Below are positions 9,311 through 18,585 of a stretch of 64,000 nucleotides of DNA, in pieces. Every line of letters starts with the position of its first letter. Position 1 is the first letter of the stretch. This DNA comes from CALIZF01 sp046292445. GTDB lineage: Bacteria; Pseudomonadota; Alphaproteobacteria; Rhodobacterales; Rhodobacteraceae. The stretch spans positions 1 through 64,000 of the forward strand of contig JBKBQT010000007.1 of the NCBI GenBank assembly GCA_046292445.1, read 5' to 3'. A model generated the notes under the pieces. It was given only the letters and a program-made list of their open reading frames with translations. It had not been told where the DNA came from and did no database searches. The translations under genes were made by a program, and so were the position numbers.

Positions 9311-10324
9311 ATGCGGCGCGTCTTGATCACCGGAACGGCCGGCTTCATCGGGTTCCACCTCGCGCGGGCCCTGCTGGCCGAGGGGTTCGCGGTCCACGGC
9401 TATGACGGGATGACCGACTATTACGATGTCGCGCTCAAGCGCCGCCGGCATGCGATGCTGCGCCAGAACCCCGGCTTTGCCGCGACCGAGGCGATGCTCG
9501 AGGATACCGCGGCACTGGCGGCGGCGGTCGATGCGGCAAGGCCGGACGTGATCGTGCATCTCGCGGCCCAGGCGGGGGTGCGCTATTCGCTCGAGGCGCC
9601 GCGGGCCTATGTGGACAGCAACGTGACCGGCAGCTTCAACGTGATGGAAGAGGCGCGGCGGGTCGGCGCGGCGCATCTGCTGCTCGCCTCGACCAGTTCG
9701 GCCTATGGCGCGAATACCGCGATGCCCTTTGCCGAGACCGACAAGGCCGACACCCCGCTGACCATCTATGCCGCGACCAAGCGGGCGATGGAGGCGATGT
9801 CGCATGCCAATGCGCATCTGTGGGGCGTGCCGACGACGTGTTTTCGCTTCTTCACCGTCTATGGGCCCTGGGGCCGGCCCGACCTTGCGCTTTACAAATT
9901 CGTCGATGCGATCCTCGATGGTCGCCCGATCGAGGTCTACAACCACGGCGAGATGTGGCGCGACTTCACCTATATCGACGATCTGGTGCGGGCGATCCGC
10001 CTGCTGATCGACTGCCCGCCCGCCCGCCCCGATCCCGGCGCGGCGATCGCCGAGGGCGATACGCTCAGCCCCGTCGCGCCCTGGCGTCTGGTGAACATCG
10101 GCGGCGGCCGGCCGGTGCGGCTGATGGAGTTCGTCGAGGCGATCGAGGACGTGTTGGGGCAGAAGGCCGAACGCATCTACCTGCCGATGCAGCCGGGCGA
10201 CGTGCCGGCGACCGATGCCGATACCCGCCTTCTGCAATCGCTCACCGGGTTTCGCCCCGAGACGGGTGTGCGCGAGGGGATAGCGGCCTTCGTGCGCTGG
10301 TATCGCGACTATCATGGGCGCTGA
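9311..10324 (+). CDS. NAD-dependent epimerase/dehydratase (UDP-glucuronate 4-epimerase-like)
   Basis: A 337 aa extended short-chain dehydrogenase. The Rossmann motif GTAGFIGFHLARALL is at the N-terminus, STSSAYG holds the catalytic Ser/Thr, and the YAATK motif gives the Tyr/Lys pair. YDGMTDYYDVALKRRRHAML matches UDP-glucuronate 4-epimerases (CapI/LspL type), as does HGEMWRDFTYIDDLV. A strong AGGAGG precedes the ATG. It should convert UDP-GlcA to UDP-GalA for the surface polysaccharide; the next gene makes a related UDP-uronic acid. Confidence 0.9.
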   Translation: MRRVLITGTAGFIGFHLARALLAEGFAVHGYDGMTDYYDVALKRRRHAMLRQNPGFAATEAMLEDTAALAAAVDAARPDVIVHLAAQAGVRYSLEAPRAYVDSNVTGSFNVMEEARRVGAAHLLLASTSSAYGANTAMPFAETDKADTPLTIYAATKRAMEAMSHANAHLWGVPTTCFRFFTVYGPWGRPDLALYKFVDAILDGRPIEVYNHGEMWRDFTYIDDLVRAIRLLIDCPPARPDPGAAIAEGDTLSPVAPWRLVNIGGGRPVRLMEFVEAIEDVLGQKAERIYLPMQPGDVPATDADTRLLQSLTGFRPETGVREGIAAFVRWYRDYHGR

Positions 10325-10325
10325 G

Positions 10326-11603
10326 ATGCTGCCGGCGCTGGACGCCATCCGCCCGGCGGTGATCGGGCTGGGCTATGTCGGCCTGCCGCTCGCCGTCGCC
10401 TTCGCCGCGCATCGCCCGGTCCTCGGGTTCGACATCGACCCCGGCCGGGTGGCGGAACTGCGCGCCGGCCACGACCGCACGCGCGAGGTGGATGCGGGCG
10501 CGCTGCGCGCATCGGCGCTGCGCTTCAGCAGCGACGCGGCCGATCTCGCCGCCTGCAACACCTTTGTCGTGACCGTGCCGACGCCGATCGATGCGCACAA
10601 GCGGCCCGACCTCGGGCCGCTGATCGCGGCCTCGCGCACCGTGGGCCGGGCGATGCGGCCCGGGGCGCTGGTTATCTACGAATCCACCGTCTATCCCGGC
10701 GCGACGGAAGAGGATTGCGTGCCGGTGCTCGAAGCCGCCTCGGGCCTTGCGTTCAACCGCGATTTCCATGTCGGCTACTCGCCCGAGCGGATGAACCCGG
10801 GCGATCCGGCGCGGCGCCTGGCCGATATCGTCAAGGTCACGGCCGGATCGACTCCGGCGGCGGCGGCGCTGGTCGATGCGCTTTATGCGCAGGTGGCGCA
10901 TGCCGGCACCCACCTTGCGCCCTCGATCCGGGTGGCCGAGGCGGCCAAGGTGATCGAGAACATCCAGCGCGACCTCAACATCGCGCTGGTCAACGAACTC
11001 GCCATCCTCTTCAACCGGCTCGGCCTCGACACCGACGCCGTGCTCCGGGCGGCGGGGACCAAGTGGAACTTCCTTCCCTTCCGCCCCGGCCTTGTCGGCG
11101 GGCACTGCATCGGGGTCGATCCCTATTACCTGACGCACAAGGCGGCGGCGGTCGGGCTGCACCCGGAGGTGATCCTCGCCGGGCGGCGGGTGAACGACGG
11201 GATGGGCGGCTATGTCGCGGGGCAGCTTCTGCGGGCGATGCTGCGGGCGGGGATTGCTGCGCGGGGCGCGCGGGTGCTGGTCATGGGGCTGACGTTCAAG
11301 GAAAACTGCCCCGATCTGCGCAATACGCGGGTGATCGACGTGGTGCGCGATCTGGCCGATTGCGGGATGGCGGTGGACGTGTGGGATCCGCAGGCCGATC
11401 CCGCGCGCGCCGCGGCGCAATACGGCCTGCGCCTGATCGAGGCGCCCGGGGCGGGGGTCTATGACGGCATCCTTCTGGCGGTGACGCACCGCGAATTCCT
11501 TGCCCTCGGCCCCGGCGCGATCCGCGCCTTCGGCCGGGCGGGGCATGTGTTCTTCGACCTCAAGAGCGTCTTTGCCGCCGGCGAGAGCGACCTGCGCCTC
11601 TGA
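10326..11603 (+). CDS. nucleotide-sugar dehydrogenase (VipA/TviB/WbpA-like)
   Basis: A 425 aa UDP-sugar 6-dehydrogenase. It has an N-terminal AVIGLGYVGLPLAVAFA NAD-binding motif, TVPTPIDAHKRPDLGPL, YESTVYPGATEEDCVPVLE, the catalytic Cys in GGHCIGVDPYYLTHKA and a C-terminal MGLTFKENCPDLRNTRV domain. The sequence is closest to UDP-N-acetyl-glucosamine/galactosamine dehydrogenases, which oxidise C6 twice with NAD+ to the uronic acid. It follows the epimerase gene as TGAG-ATG; an in-frame ATG at 10314 overlapping the epimerase is an alternative start. The product would feed the divergent glycosyltransferases. Confidence 0.9.
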   Translation: MLPALDAIRPAVIGLGYVGLPLAVAFAAHRPVLGFDIDPGRVAELRAGHDRTREVDAGALRASALRFSSDAADLAACNTFVVTVPTPIDAHKRPDLGPLIAASRTVGRAMRPGALVIYESTVYPGATEEDCVPVLEAASGLAFNRDFHVGYSPERMNPGDPARRLADIVKVTAGSTPAAAALVDALYAQVAHAGTHLAPSIRVAEAAKVIENIQRDLNIALVNELAILFNRLGLDTDAVLRAAGTKWNFLPFRPGLVGGHCIGVDPYYLTHKAAAVGLHPEVILAGRRVNDGMGGYVAGQLLRAMLRAGIAARGARVLVMGLTFKENCPDLRNTRVIDVVRDLADCGMAVDVWDPQADPARAAAQYGLRLIEAPGAGVYDGILLAVTHREFLALGPGAIRAFGRAGHVFFDLKSVFAAGESDLRL

Positions 11604-11687
11604 CCGGGCCTGCGCCCGATCCCGCGGTCCGAGGTTGCCACGTTGCGCATTGGCTGACATTCTCGCCCTGCCTGCGAGAGGAAAGCC

Positions 11688-13496
11688 ATGCCCCCTGCCC
11701 CGCCGCTGCTGTCGGTCGAGCATCTGACGGTCGGCTTCGGCCCGGGCGTGCCGCCGGTCGTGGACGATCTGTCCTTCGCGCTCGCGCGGGGCGAGACGCT
11801 GGCCATCGTCGGCGAAAGCGGGTCGGGCAAGACGCTGTCGGGCCGGGCCCTCATGGGCCTTCTGCCGCGCGGGGCGGCGGTCACGCGGGGGGCGGCGTGG
11901 TTCCGGCCCGATGACGCGCCGGCCGTCGATCTGCTCGCGCTGCCGCGCCCGGCGCTGCGGCGGCTGTGCGGCGCGCGGATCGCGATGATCTTTCAGGAAC
12001 CGATGAGCGCGCTGTCGCCCTTGCACACGATCGGCGCGCAGGTCGCCGAGGCGCTGACGCTGCATGCCGCGATGACCCCCGAGGCGGCCAGGGCGCGCTG
12101 CCTCGAGACCTTTGCCGAGGTCGGCTTTCCCGACCCCGAGCGGGCCTGGGCCGCCTATCCGTTCGAGCTGTCGGGCGGGCTGCGGCAGCGGGGGGGGGGG
12201 GGGGGGGGCCGGGGGGCGCCCCCCCCCCGGCCCCCCCCCCCCCGCCCCGACCTCGTGATCGCGGACGAGCCGACGACGGCGCTCGACGTGACGACGCAGG
12301 CGCAGGTTCTCGACCTGATGAAGGGGCTTCAGGCGCGGCGGGGCATGGCGCTGATCCTCATCACCCACGACCTCGGCGTGGTCTGCGCCATGGCCGACCG
12401 GGTGGCGGTGCTGCGCCGGGGGCGGCTGATGGAGGCGGGGACCGTCGCCGCGGTAATCGGCGCGCCGGGGCACGGCTACACCCGCGCACTGGTCGCGGCC
12501 GCACCGATGGTGCCGGCCGATGCGACGGGCAAGGCGGCCTCGGGCGATCCGATCCTGTCGGTATCGGGCCTGAACAAGACCTTTGCCCCGCGGCGCAGGG
12601 GCCTGTTCGACCGCAGCCGCGGCGCACCGGTTGCGGCGGTGCGCGATGTGAGCTTCACGCTCGGGCGGGGCCAGACGCTGGCCATCGTCGGCGAGAGCGG
12701 ATCGGGCAAGTCCACTGTCGCGAGGCTCGTGCTGCGCGCCGAGACCGCAGACCCCGGCGCGACGGTGACCTTCCGCGGCCGGGACGGGCAGACCGAGGAC
12801 GTGCTGGCGCTGCGCGGCCCGGCGCTCAAGGCGTTCCGCGCGCGGGTGCAGATCGTGTTCCAGGATCCCTATGCCGCGCTCAGCCCTCGCATGCCGGTCG
12901 CCGACATCCTGACCGAGCCTCTCCTGATCCACGGCCGCCTCACCCCGCGCGAGCGGCGCGAACGGGCGGCGGACCTCATGCGGCAGGTCGGCCTGTCGCC
13001 CGATCACCTCGGGCGCTATCCGCATGCCTTCTCGGGCGGGCAACGCCAGCGCATCTCGATCGCCCGCGCCCTTGCGCTCGAGCCGGAGCTTCTGATCTGC
13101 GACGAGCCGACCTCGGCGCTGGACGTGAGCGTGCAGGCGCAGGTGCTCGCGCTGTTCAAGGCTTTGCGCGATGCGCTCGAGCTGTCGTATCTCTTCATCA
13201 GCCACAACCTCGCGGTGGTCGCGGACCTTGCCGACCATGTGGCGGTGATGCGGGCGGGGCGGATCGTCGAGCAGGGACCGGTGGCGGCGCTGTTCGGCAA
13301 TCCGGTCCACCCCTACACAAGGGCACTGATCGCGGCATCCCCCGAGCCCATCCTGTCGCAAAGGCTTGACCTTGCAGCGGTAGCACAGGGCGCGGGAGCG
13401 CCGCAGGACTGGCCTTCCCCCTTCGGCTATCGCGGCGACGCGGCGCCCCCCCTGACCGAGGTGGCGCCGGCGCATTTTGTCAGGATTGCGGCATGA
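11688..13496 (+). CDS. oligopeptide-type ABC transporter, fused ATP-binding protein (with abnormal tract)
   Basis: A 602 aa protein with two nucleotide-binding domains in tandem, as in YejF/GsiA, energising import through the permeases downstream. NBD1 has Walker A VGESGSGKTLSG, signature LSGGLRQR (residues 161-168) and Walker B LVIADEPTTALDV. NBD2 (from about residue 285) has VGESGSGKST, FSGGQRQRISIARAL and LLICDEPTSALDV. Both domains carry the oligopeptide-family C-terminal extension (GHGYTRALVAAAP; VHPYTRALIAASP). In NBD1, residues 169-185 are only Gly/Arg/Ala/Pro, encoded by a G-run then a C-run, where a roughly 9-residue helix such as the VMIAMALA type is expected. The frame survives. 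The gene is probably normal in the organism and misread here. It overlaps the next gene as ATGA. Confidence 0.88.
   Translation: MPPAPPLLSVEHLTVGFGPGVPPVVDDLSFALARGETLAIVGESGSGKTLSGRALMGLLPRGAAVTRGAAWFRPDDAPAVDLLALPRPALRRLCGARIAMIFQEPMSALSPLHTIGAQVAEALTLHAAMTPEAARARCLETFAEVGFPDPERAWAAYPFELSGGLRQRGGGGGGRGAPPPRPPPPRPDLVIADEPTTALDVTTQAQVLDLMKGLQARRGMALILITHDLGVVCAMADRVAVLRRGRLMEAGTVAAVIGAPGHGYTRALVAAAPMVPADATGKAASGDPILSVSGLNKTFAPRRRGLFDRSRGAPVAAVRDVSFTLGRGQTLAIVGESGSGKSTVARLVLRAETADPGATVTFRGRDGQTEDVLALRGPALKAFRARVQIVFQDPYAALSPRMPVADILTEPLLIHGRLTPRERRERAADLMRQVGLSPDHLGRYPHAFSGGQRQRISIARALALEPELLICDEPTSALDVSVQAQVLALFKALRDALELSYLFISHNLAVVADLADHVAVMRAGRIVEQGPVAALFGNPVHPYTRALIAASPEPILSQRLDLAAVAQGAGAPQDWPSPFGYRGDAAPPLTEVAPAHFVRIAA
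12190..12248. other. suspect G19...C13 homopolymer tract inside an ABC ATPase gene
   Basis: Nineteen G (12190-12208), CC, six G, CG, ten C, GG, thirteen C, G and four C replace the conserved codons between the ABC signature and Walker B. The tract is nearly self-complementary: G-rich left half, C-rich right half. That pattern fits two opposing reads running into poly-G no-signal calls that were merged, not natural coding sequence. It encodes about 8 more residues than the family has here. Confidence 0.75.
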
Positions 13497-15385
13497 AACA
13501 CTGGACGATCGGCCTGCTGGCGGCGGTGCTGGCGATGGGTCTGAACGGCGGCGGGGCGCGGGCGGAGGCGCCGATCCTCGCCGGCGAGGTCGCGGCGGGG
13601 CGGCTTCCGGCGCTGGCCGATCGCCTGCCGGCCGAGCCGCTGGTGGTCGATCTGGCCGCGCGGGGGCGCATCCTCGGGCAACAGGGCGGCACCTTGCGCA
13701 CCATGTTCACCCGCGCGCGGGACATCCGGCTGATGGTGGTCTACGGCTATGCGCGCCTCGTCGGCTATGATGCCGACTATCGCCTGGCCCCCGACATCCT
13801 GCGCAGCATCGAGAACGAAGGCGACAGGGTCTTCACCCTCCACCTGCGCGCCGGGCATCGCTGGTCGGACGGCCATCCCTTCACGACCGAGGATTTCCGC
13901 TACTGGTGGGAGGATGTGGCGAACAACAGCGACCTTGCCCCATCCGGCCCGCCCGATTTCATGCTGGCCGACGGCGCGCCGCCCGAGGTCACGATCCTGT
14001 CGGAAACGGCGATCCGCTTTGCCTGGGCCGCGCCCAACCCGCGGTTCCTGCCGACGCTGGCACAGGCGCGCGATCCGTTCATCTACCGCCCCGCGCATGT
14101 GCTGCGCAACTATCACGCGCGCTACACCGACACCGCCCTGCTCGACGCCCGCGTGGCGGCCGAAAAGGTGCGCAACTGGGCGCAACTGCACAACAAGATC
14201 GACGAGATGTATAATTTCGACAACCCGGATCTGCCGACCCTGCAGCCTTGGGTGAACACCTCGCCGTCCAACAACCAGCGCTATGTCCTTGTGCGCAATC
14301 CGTATTTCCATCGCACCGACCTGAAGGGCACGCAGCTTCCCTATATCGACCGGATCGAGGTGACCATCGCGGCCGGCGGGCTCGTCGCGTCCAAGGTCAC
14401 GCTGGGCGAGACCGATCTTCAGGTGCGCGGCCTGAGCTTTGCCGATGCCCCCGTGCTCAAGCGCGGCGAGGCGACGGGCGGGTATGACACGCGGATGTGG
14501 CGGTCGGGGGTGGCGTCGGAAATCGCGCTCTATCCCAACCTCAACTATGTCGATCCGGGGTTCCGCGCGCTGTTTCGCGACGTGCGGTTCCGCCGCGCGC
14601 TGAGCCTTGCGGCCGACCGGCGTGCGATCAACCGGTCGATCTTCTTCGGCCTGGCCGAGGAACGGGCCAATGCCGCCCTGCCCGCCAGCCCGTTCTATGA
14701 CCGCGCCAAGGCCGAGGCCTGGGCGACGCGCGACGTCGCCGCCGCCAATGCGCTGCTCGACGCGGTGGGCCTGACGGCGCGAGCAGCCGACGGCATCCGC
14801 CTGCTGCCGGACGGCCGGCGGCTCGAAATCGTGGTCGAGAGTGCGGGCGAGCGCAAGGAAGAGGCCGATGCGATCGAGCTTCTGACCGAGGCCTGGCGCG
14901 AGGTCGGCGTGCGGCTCATCTATCGTCCGCTCGACCGCGACATCCTGCGCAATGCCGCCTACCGCGGCGAATCGATGATGCCGATCTGGTATGGCTGGGA
15001 CAACGGCATCCCGACGGCCGATTCGCCGCCCGACGCGCTCGCCCCGGTCGATCAGGCGACGTTCTGCTGGCCGATGTGGGGCCAGCATTTCCAGACCCGG
15101 GGCATGGCCGGCGAGCCGCCGGACCTGCCCGAGGCGGTGGAGCTGCTGGAGCTTTACCGGGCCTGGAATCACAGCGAAACGGCACGCGAGCGCGGCGAGA
15201 TCTGGCGCCGGATGCTGGCCATCCATGCCGATCAGGTCTTTGCCATCGGGCTTGTCAGCGGCGTGCCGCAGCCGGTTGCGGTGTCGCGGCGGCTGATGAA
15301 CGTGCCCGTCGAGGCGATCTATGCCTGGGATCCCGGCGCGCATCTGGGCGTGCACCGGATGGACGAGTTCTTCTTTGCGCGCTGA
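13493..15385 (+). CDS. ABC transporter substrate-binding protein, family 5
   Basis: A 630 aa periplasmic solute-binding protein of the oligopeptide/dipeptide class (SBP_bac_5). A signal peptide (MKHWTIGLLAAVLAMGLNGG, cut near ARAEA) is followed by YGYARLVGYDADYRLAPDIL and LRAGHRWSDGHPFTTEDFRYW, the family hallmark near residues 115-140. DVRFRRALSLAADRRAINRS in the middle is also conserved. It captures the substrate for the two permeases that follow. At 630 aa it is longer than DppA (about 535 aa) and nearer the YejA/long-peptide group; the ligand is unknown. Confidence 0.9.
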   Translation: MKHWTIGLLAAVLAMGLNGGGARAEAPILAGEVAAGRLPALADRLPAEPLVVDLAARGRILGQQGGTLRTMFTRARDIRLMVVYGYARLVGYDADYRLAPDILRSIENEGDRVFTLHLRAGHRWSDGHPFTTEDFRYWWEDVANNSDLAPSGPPDFMLADGAPPEVTILSETAIRFAWAAPNPRFLPTLAQARDPFIYRPAHVLRNYHARYTDTALLDARVAAEKVRNWAQLHNKIDEMYNFDNPDLPTLQPWVNTSPSNNQRYVLVRNPYFHRTDLKGTQLPYIDRIEVTIAAGGLVASKVTLGETDLQVRGLSFADAPVLKRGEATGGYDTRMWRSGVASEIALYPNLNYVDPGFRALFRDVRFRRALSLAADRRAINRSIFFGLAEERANAALPASPFYDRAKAEAWATRDVAAANALLDAVGLTARAADGIRLLPDGRRLEIVVESAGERKEEADAIELLTEAWREVGVRLIYRPLDRDILRNAAYRGESMMPIWYGWDNGIPTADSPPDALAPVDQATFCWPMWGQHFQTRGMAGEPPDLPEAVELLELYRAWNHSETARERGEIWRRMLAIHADQVFAIGLVSGVPQPVAVSRRLMNVPVEAIYAWDPGAHLGVHRMDEFFFAR

Positions 15386-15413
15386 GGCAGGGCGGGCCTG
15401 AGGGGGGCGGTTC

Positions 15414-16436
15414 GTGCTGTCATTCGTCATCAGGCGCGTCTGGGCCATGCTCTGGACGCTGGCGGTGGTCAGCGTCCTGATCTTCGTGATCGTCAACCTG
15501 CCGCCGGGCGATTTCCTGTCCAACCAGATCGCCCAGTTGCGCGTGTCCGGCGAGGCGGCGTCGATCGCGCGGGCCGAGTTCCTGATGCGGGAATTCGCGC
15601 TCGACCGGCCGATGTGGCAGCAATACCTGATCTGGATCGGCGTCTGGCCGGGGCCGAACGGGTTTTCCGGCCTCATCCAGGGCGATTTCGGCTGGTCGTT
15701 CGAGCTCAACCGCCCGGTCGCCGACGTGGTTGCAGAGGCGATGTGGCTCACGCTTGCGCTGAATTTCTTCACGGTCCTCTTCGTCTATCTCGTCGCCCTG
15801 CCGCTCGGCGCGATCGCGGCTGTGCGGGCGAACAGCTGGATCGACTACCTGGCGACCTTCATCGGCTACATCGGCCTTGCCACGCCGAATTTCCTTCTGG
15901 CCCTGATCCTCTACCACTATGGCGCGCACTGGTTCGGGCTGCCGGTCGGCGGGCTGATGTCGAACCGGTTCCTCGACGAGCCGATGAGCCTCGCCAAGAT
16001 CGGCGATATCCTGTTGCACCTCATCGTGCCGGTGATCGTGATCGGCACGTCCGGCATGGCGGGGATGGTGCGGCGGCTCCGGGCGAACCTGCTGGACGAA
16101 CTCGGCAAGCCCTATGTGACCACCGCGCTGGCCAAGGGATCGCCCCCCGGGCGGGCCGTGGTGCGCTATCCGTTGCGGGTGGCGCTCAACCCGTTCGTGG
16201 CCGATATCGGCAACCTGCTGCCGGGCCTCGTGTCGGGGTCGGTCCTCGTCAGCCTCGTGATGGGGCTTCAGACGATCGGGCCGATCCTGCTCTCGGCGCT
16301 GCGCAGCCAGGATTATTTCCTGTCGGGCTTCATCCTGATGTTCGTGTCAGTCCTCACGCTGGTCGGCATGCTGATCTCGGACATCTTGCTGGCCATCCTC
16401 GACCCGCGCATCCGCTATTCGGGGCGCGGGCAATGA
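15414..16436 (+). CDS. ABC transporter permease (DppB/OppB type)
   Basis: A 340 aa inner-membrane permease, first of the pair. It has an N-terminal TM segment (MLWTLAVVSVLIFVIVNL), a periplasmic loop, then about five more TM helices. The cytoplasmic EAA-like loop region around YVTTALAKGSPPGRAVVRYP contacts the ATPase. The start is GTG at 15414, 28 bp after the binding-protein gene; its end overlaps the second permease gene as ATGA. Confidence 0.9.
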   Translation: MLSFVIRRVWAMLWTLAVVSVLIFVIVNLPPGDFLSNQIAQLRVSGEAASIARAEFLMREFALDRPMWQQYLIWIGVWPGPNGFSGLIQGDFGWSFELNRPVADVVAEAMWLTLALNFFTVLFVYLVALPLGAIAAVRANSWIDYLATFIGYIGLATPNFLLALILYHYGAHWFGLPVGGLMSNRFLDEPMSLAKIGDILLHLIVPVIVIGTSGMAGMVRRLRANLLDELGKPYVTTALAKGSPPGRAVVRYPLRVALNPFVADIGNLLPGLVSGSVLVSLVMGLQTIGPILLSALRSQDYFLSGFILMFVSVLTLVGMLISDILLAILDPRIRYSGRGQ

Positions 16437-17596
16437 CCGGCACGCCCGACCCGGCCGATCGGGCCGCGCATTACGTCAGTGCCGAGCCCTATGACCCGGG
16501 CGAGAGCCTGCGCGCGCTGGAACGGCACGATCTCGACGCGCCGACCTGGGTGCTGGTCTGGCGGCGGTTCCGGCGCAACCGGCTGGCGCTGGTCTCGGGC
16601 GTCTTTCTGCTGTTGATCTACCTTGCGCTGCCCGTCGTCGGGTTCCTGTCCACCTACGACCCGGCCGAGCGCAATGCGGATGCGATCTTCAAGCCGCCGC
16701 AGGGCATCCATCTCTTCACCGCCGGCCATCTCGCGGTCACCTACCCGATGACCTCGACCATCGATTTCGAGACCTTCACGCCGGTCTTCGTCACCGACCG
16801 CGACGACCCCCGCCCCTTGCGGTTCCTCACGCAATGCGGGGGCAGCTACAGCGTGCTGGGCCTTTTCCGCACCAACCTGCGGCTGCTCTGCCCGCCCGAG
16901 GGGGCCGATCTGCATCTTCTGGGCACCGACCGGCTGGGGCGCGACATCCACAGCCGCATCCTCTTCGGCGCGCAGCTGAGTCTGACCGTCGGGCTGATCG
17001 GCGTGGCGATCGCCTTTGCCATCGGCCTCGTGCTGGGGGGGGTTGCGGGCTATTTCGGCGGCATCGTCGATGCCGCTGTCAGCCGCGCGATCGAGATCGT
17101 GCGCAGCCTGCCGGAACTGCCGATCTGGCTCGCGCTGTCGGCGGCGATCCCGCCGACCTGGGGGCCGGTGGGCGTGTTCTTCATGATCTCGGTCATCCTC
17201 GGCCTTCTGGACTGGCCGGGCCTTGCCCGCGCCGTCCGGTCCAAGTTCCTCGCCCTGCGCGAGGAGGAATACGTGCGCGCGGCCGAGCTCATGGGCGCCT
17301 CGACGGGGCGGATCATCGGGCGGCACATGATGCCCAATTTCATGAGCCATCTCGTCGCCTCGGCCACGCTGTCGATCCCCGGCATGATCCTCGGGGAAAC
17401 CGCGCTGTCGCTGCTCGGCCTCGGGCTGCGGGCGCCTGCGGTGAGCTGGGGGCTGATGCTCAACGATGCGCTCGACCTGACGGCGGTCGAGATCTATCCG
17501 TGGCTTCTGCTGCCGATGCTGCCGGTGTTCATGGTCGTGCTCGCCTTCAGCTTTCTCGGCGACGGGTTGCGCGATGCGCTCGATCCCTACAACTGA
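16433..17596 (+). CDS. ABC transporter permease (DppC/OppC type) with large periplasmic loop
   Basis: A 387 aa permease. After the N-terminal OppC-like segment (WRRFRRNRLALVSGVFLLLI) there is an extended loop of roughly 120 residues before the HLLGTDRLGRDIHSRILFG motif that opens the core permease domain. The EAA loop reads EEEYVRAAELMGASTGRIIGRH. The loop is longer than in DppC and recalls the YejE-type subgroup. Last gene of the importer operon; an AAGGCC/GGCCTT hairpin without a T-run lies at its stop codon (17596-17615). Confidence 0.9.
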   Translation: MTGTPDPADRAAHYVSAEPYDPGESLRALERHDLDAPTWVLVWRRFRRNRLALVSGVFLLLIYLALPVVGFLSTYDPAERNADAIFKPPQGIHLFTAGHLAVTYPMTSTIDFETFTPVFVTDRDDPRPLRFLTQCGGSYSVLGLFRTNLRLLCPPEGADLHLLGTDRLGRDIHSRILFGAQLSLTVGLIGVAIAFAIGLVLGGVAGYFGGIVDAAVSRAIEIVRSLPELPIWLALSAAIPPTWGPVGVFFMISVILGLLDWPGLARAVRSKFLALREEEYVRAAELMGASTGRIIGRHMMPNFMSHLVASATLSIPGMILGETALSLLGLGLRAPAVSWGLMLNDALDLTAVEIYPWLLLPMLPVFMVVLAFSFLGDGLRDALDPYN

Positions 17597-17697
17597 AGGC
17601 CCCGGCCGCGGCCTTGCGGCGCAGGGGTTTGCACCCGGCCGCTTGCGCCGCTAGGCTTTGCGATGCGGTCTGCAGGCCGCCCAGCGCAAGGGCCGCG

Positions 17698-18525
17698 ATG
17701 ACCGACCGATTCGAGATCACCGCCTATGGCGCGCGCGGCACCCTGCCGCCGCCCTGGGCGGGCGGATCGGTGTTCGGGGTCAACACATCCTGTGTCGCGG
17801 TGCGGCACGGGACGCGGATCGTCATTCTCGATGCCGGGACCGGGATCGTCCCGCTCGGCTGGGCGCTTGCGCAGGAGGGGCCTTGCGCGATCGACATCGT
17901 GCTGAGCCATGCGCATTACGACCATGTCATGGGCCTGCCTTTCTTCACCCCGCTGCACGATGCGCGCTTTGCGGTCACGCTGCACTATGCCGGAAGCGAC
18001 GGCGTGGCGGATGGGGCGGCGCTGATGGACGCGCTGATGCGGCCGCCCTTCCTGCCCTTCGGGCGGCGCGACCTCAAGGCGCAGCTCACCTTTGCCGCCC
18101 TGCCGATTTCGGGCACCGTCGATCTGGGCGACGGCACGGCGCTGACCACGGCGCCAGTGTGCCATCCCGGCGGCGCGCTCGCGCTGCGGCTGGAACGCGG
18201 CGGGCGGCGGTTCGTTCATGTTCCCGACTTCGAGGCCGATTTCGGTGCCGCCGATGCGGCGCTCATCGCCCTGCTGCGCGGCGCGGATCTGGTGTTCCTC
18301 GATGCGACCTATACCCCGGACGACTACTGCGACCACCGCGGCTATGGCCACGCCCACTGGGAACGCTGCGCCGAGATCGCGGCCGCGGCGGGCCTGCGGC
18401 GCTGCGGGCTGTTCCATCACGCCGCCTTTCGCACCGACGCCGACCTCATGGCGATCGAGGCGGCGGTGCAGGCGGTGCGGCCCGGCGTGTTCGCGGTGCG
18501 CGAAGGCGTGACCCACCGCCTCTGA
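17698..18525 (+). CDS. MBL-fold metallo-hydrolase
   Basis: A 275 aa metallo-beta-lactamase-fold protein. It has the N-terminal GVNTSCVAV and ILDAGTGIVPLG motifs of the PhnP/RNase Z-like COG1235 group, the metal site SHAHYDHVMGLPFF, further His in VCHPGG, Asp in HVPDFEAD, and a terminal LFHHAAF. All expected two-metal ligands seem present, so a phosphodiesterase-type hydrolysis is plausible. It is followed by the pseudo-ABC gene and a cyclic-nucleotide-binding gene on the same strand, which makes a nucleotide-signalling role conceivable (inference). Confidence 0.82.
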   Translation: MTDRFEITAYGARGTLPPPWAGGSVFGVNTSCVAVRHGTRIVILDAGTGIVPLGWALAQEGPCAIDIVLSHAHYDHVMGLPFFTPLHDARFAVTLHYAGSDGVADGAALMDALMRPPFLPFGRRDLKAQLTFAALPISGTVDLGDGTALTTAPVCHPGGALALRLERGGRRFVHVPDFEADFGAADAALIALLRGADLVFLDATYTPDDYCDHRGYGHAHWERCAEIAAAAGLRRCGLFHHAAFRTDADLMAIEAAVQAVRPGVFAVREGVTHRL

Positions 18526-18544
18526 CGGCCCGCTTGCGGGGGCC
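18526..18544 (+). terminator. GC hairpin after the MBL-fold gene
   Basis: CGGCCC and GGGCCG pair around a 7-nt loop directly after the stop codon. There is no T-run, so it may be a weak or processing hairpin; the pseudo-ABC gene begins 42 bp further on. Confidence 0.3.
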
Positions 18545-18585
18545 GTGCGGGCACCGCATAGTCCGCGGACGCGCGGGGGACAGGC

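Noticed and set aside
12190..12248. Natural G-quadruplex or phase-variable homopolymer
   Set aside because: Position inside invariant ATPase residues and the G-then-C symmetry favour an artefact over a regulatory tract; kept as a finding about data quality only.
10242..13475. 1077-codon minus-strand open frame
   Set aside because: Low-complexity Arg/His-rich translation opposite an intact dehydrogenase and ABC ATPase; a shadow frame.
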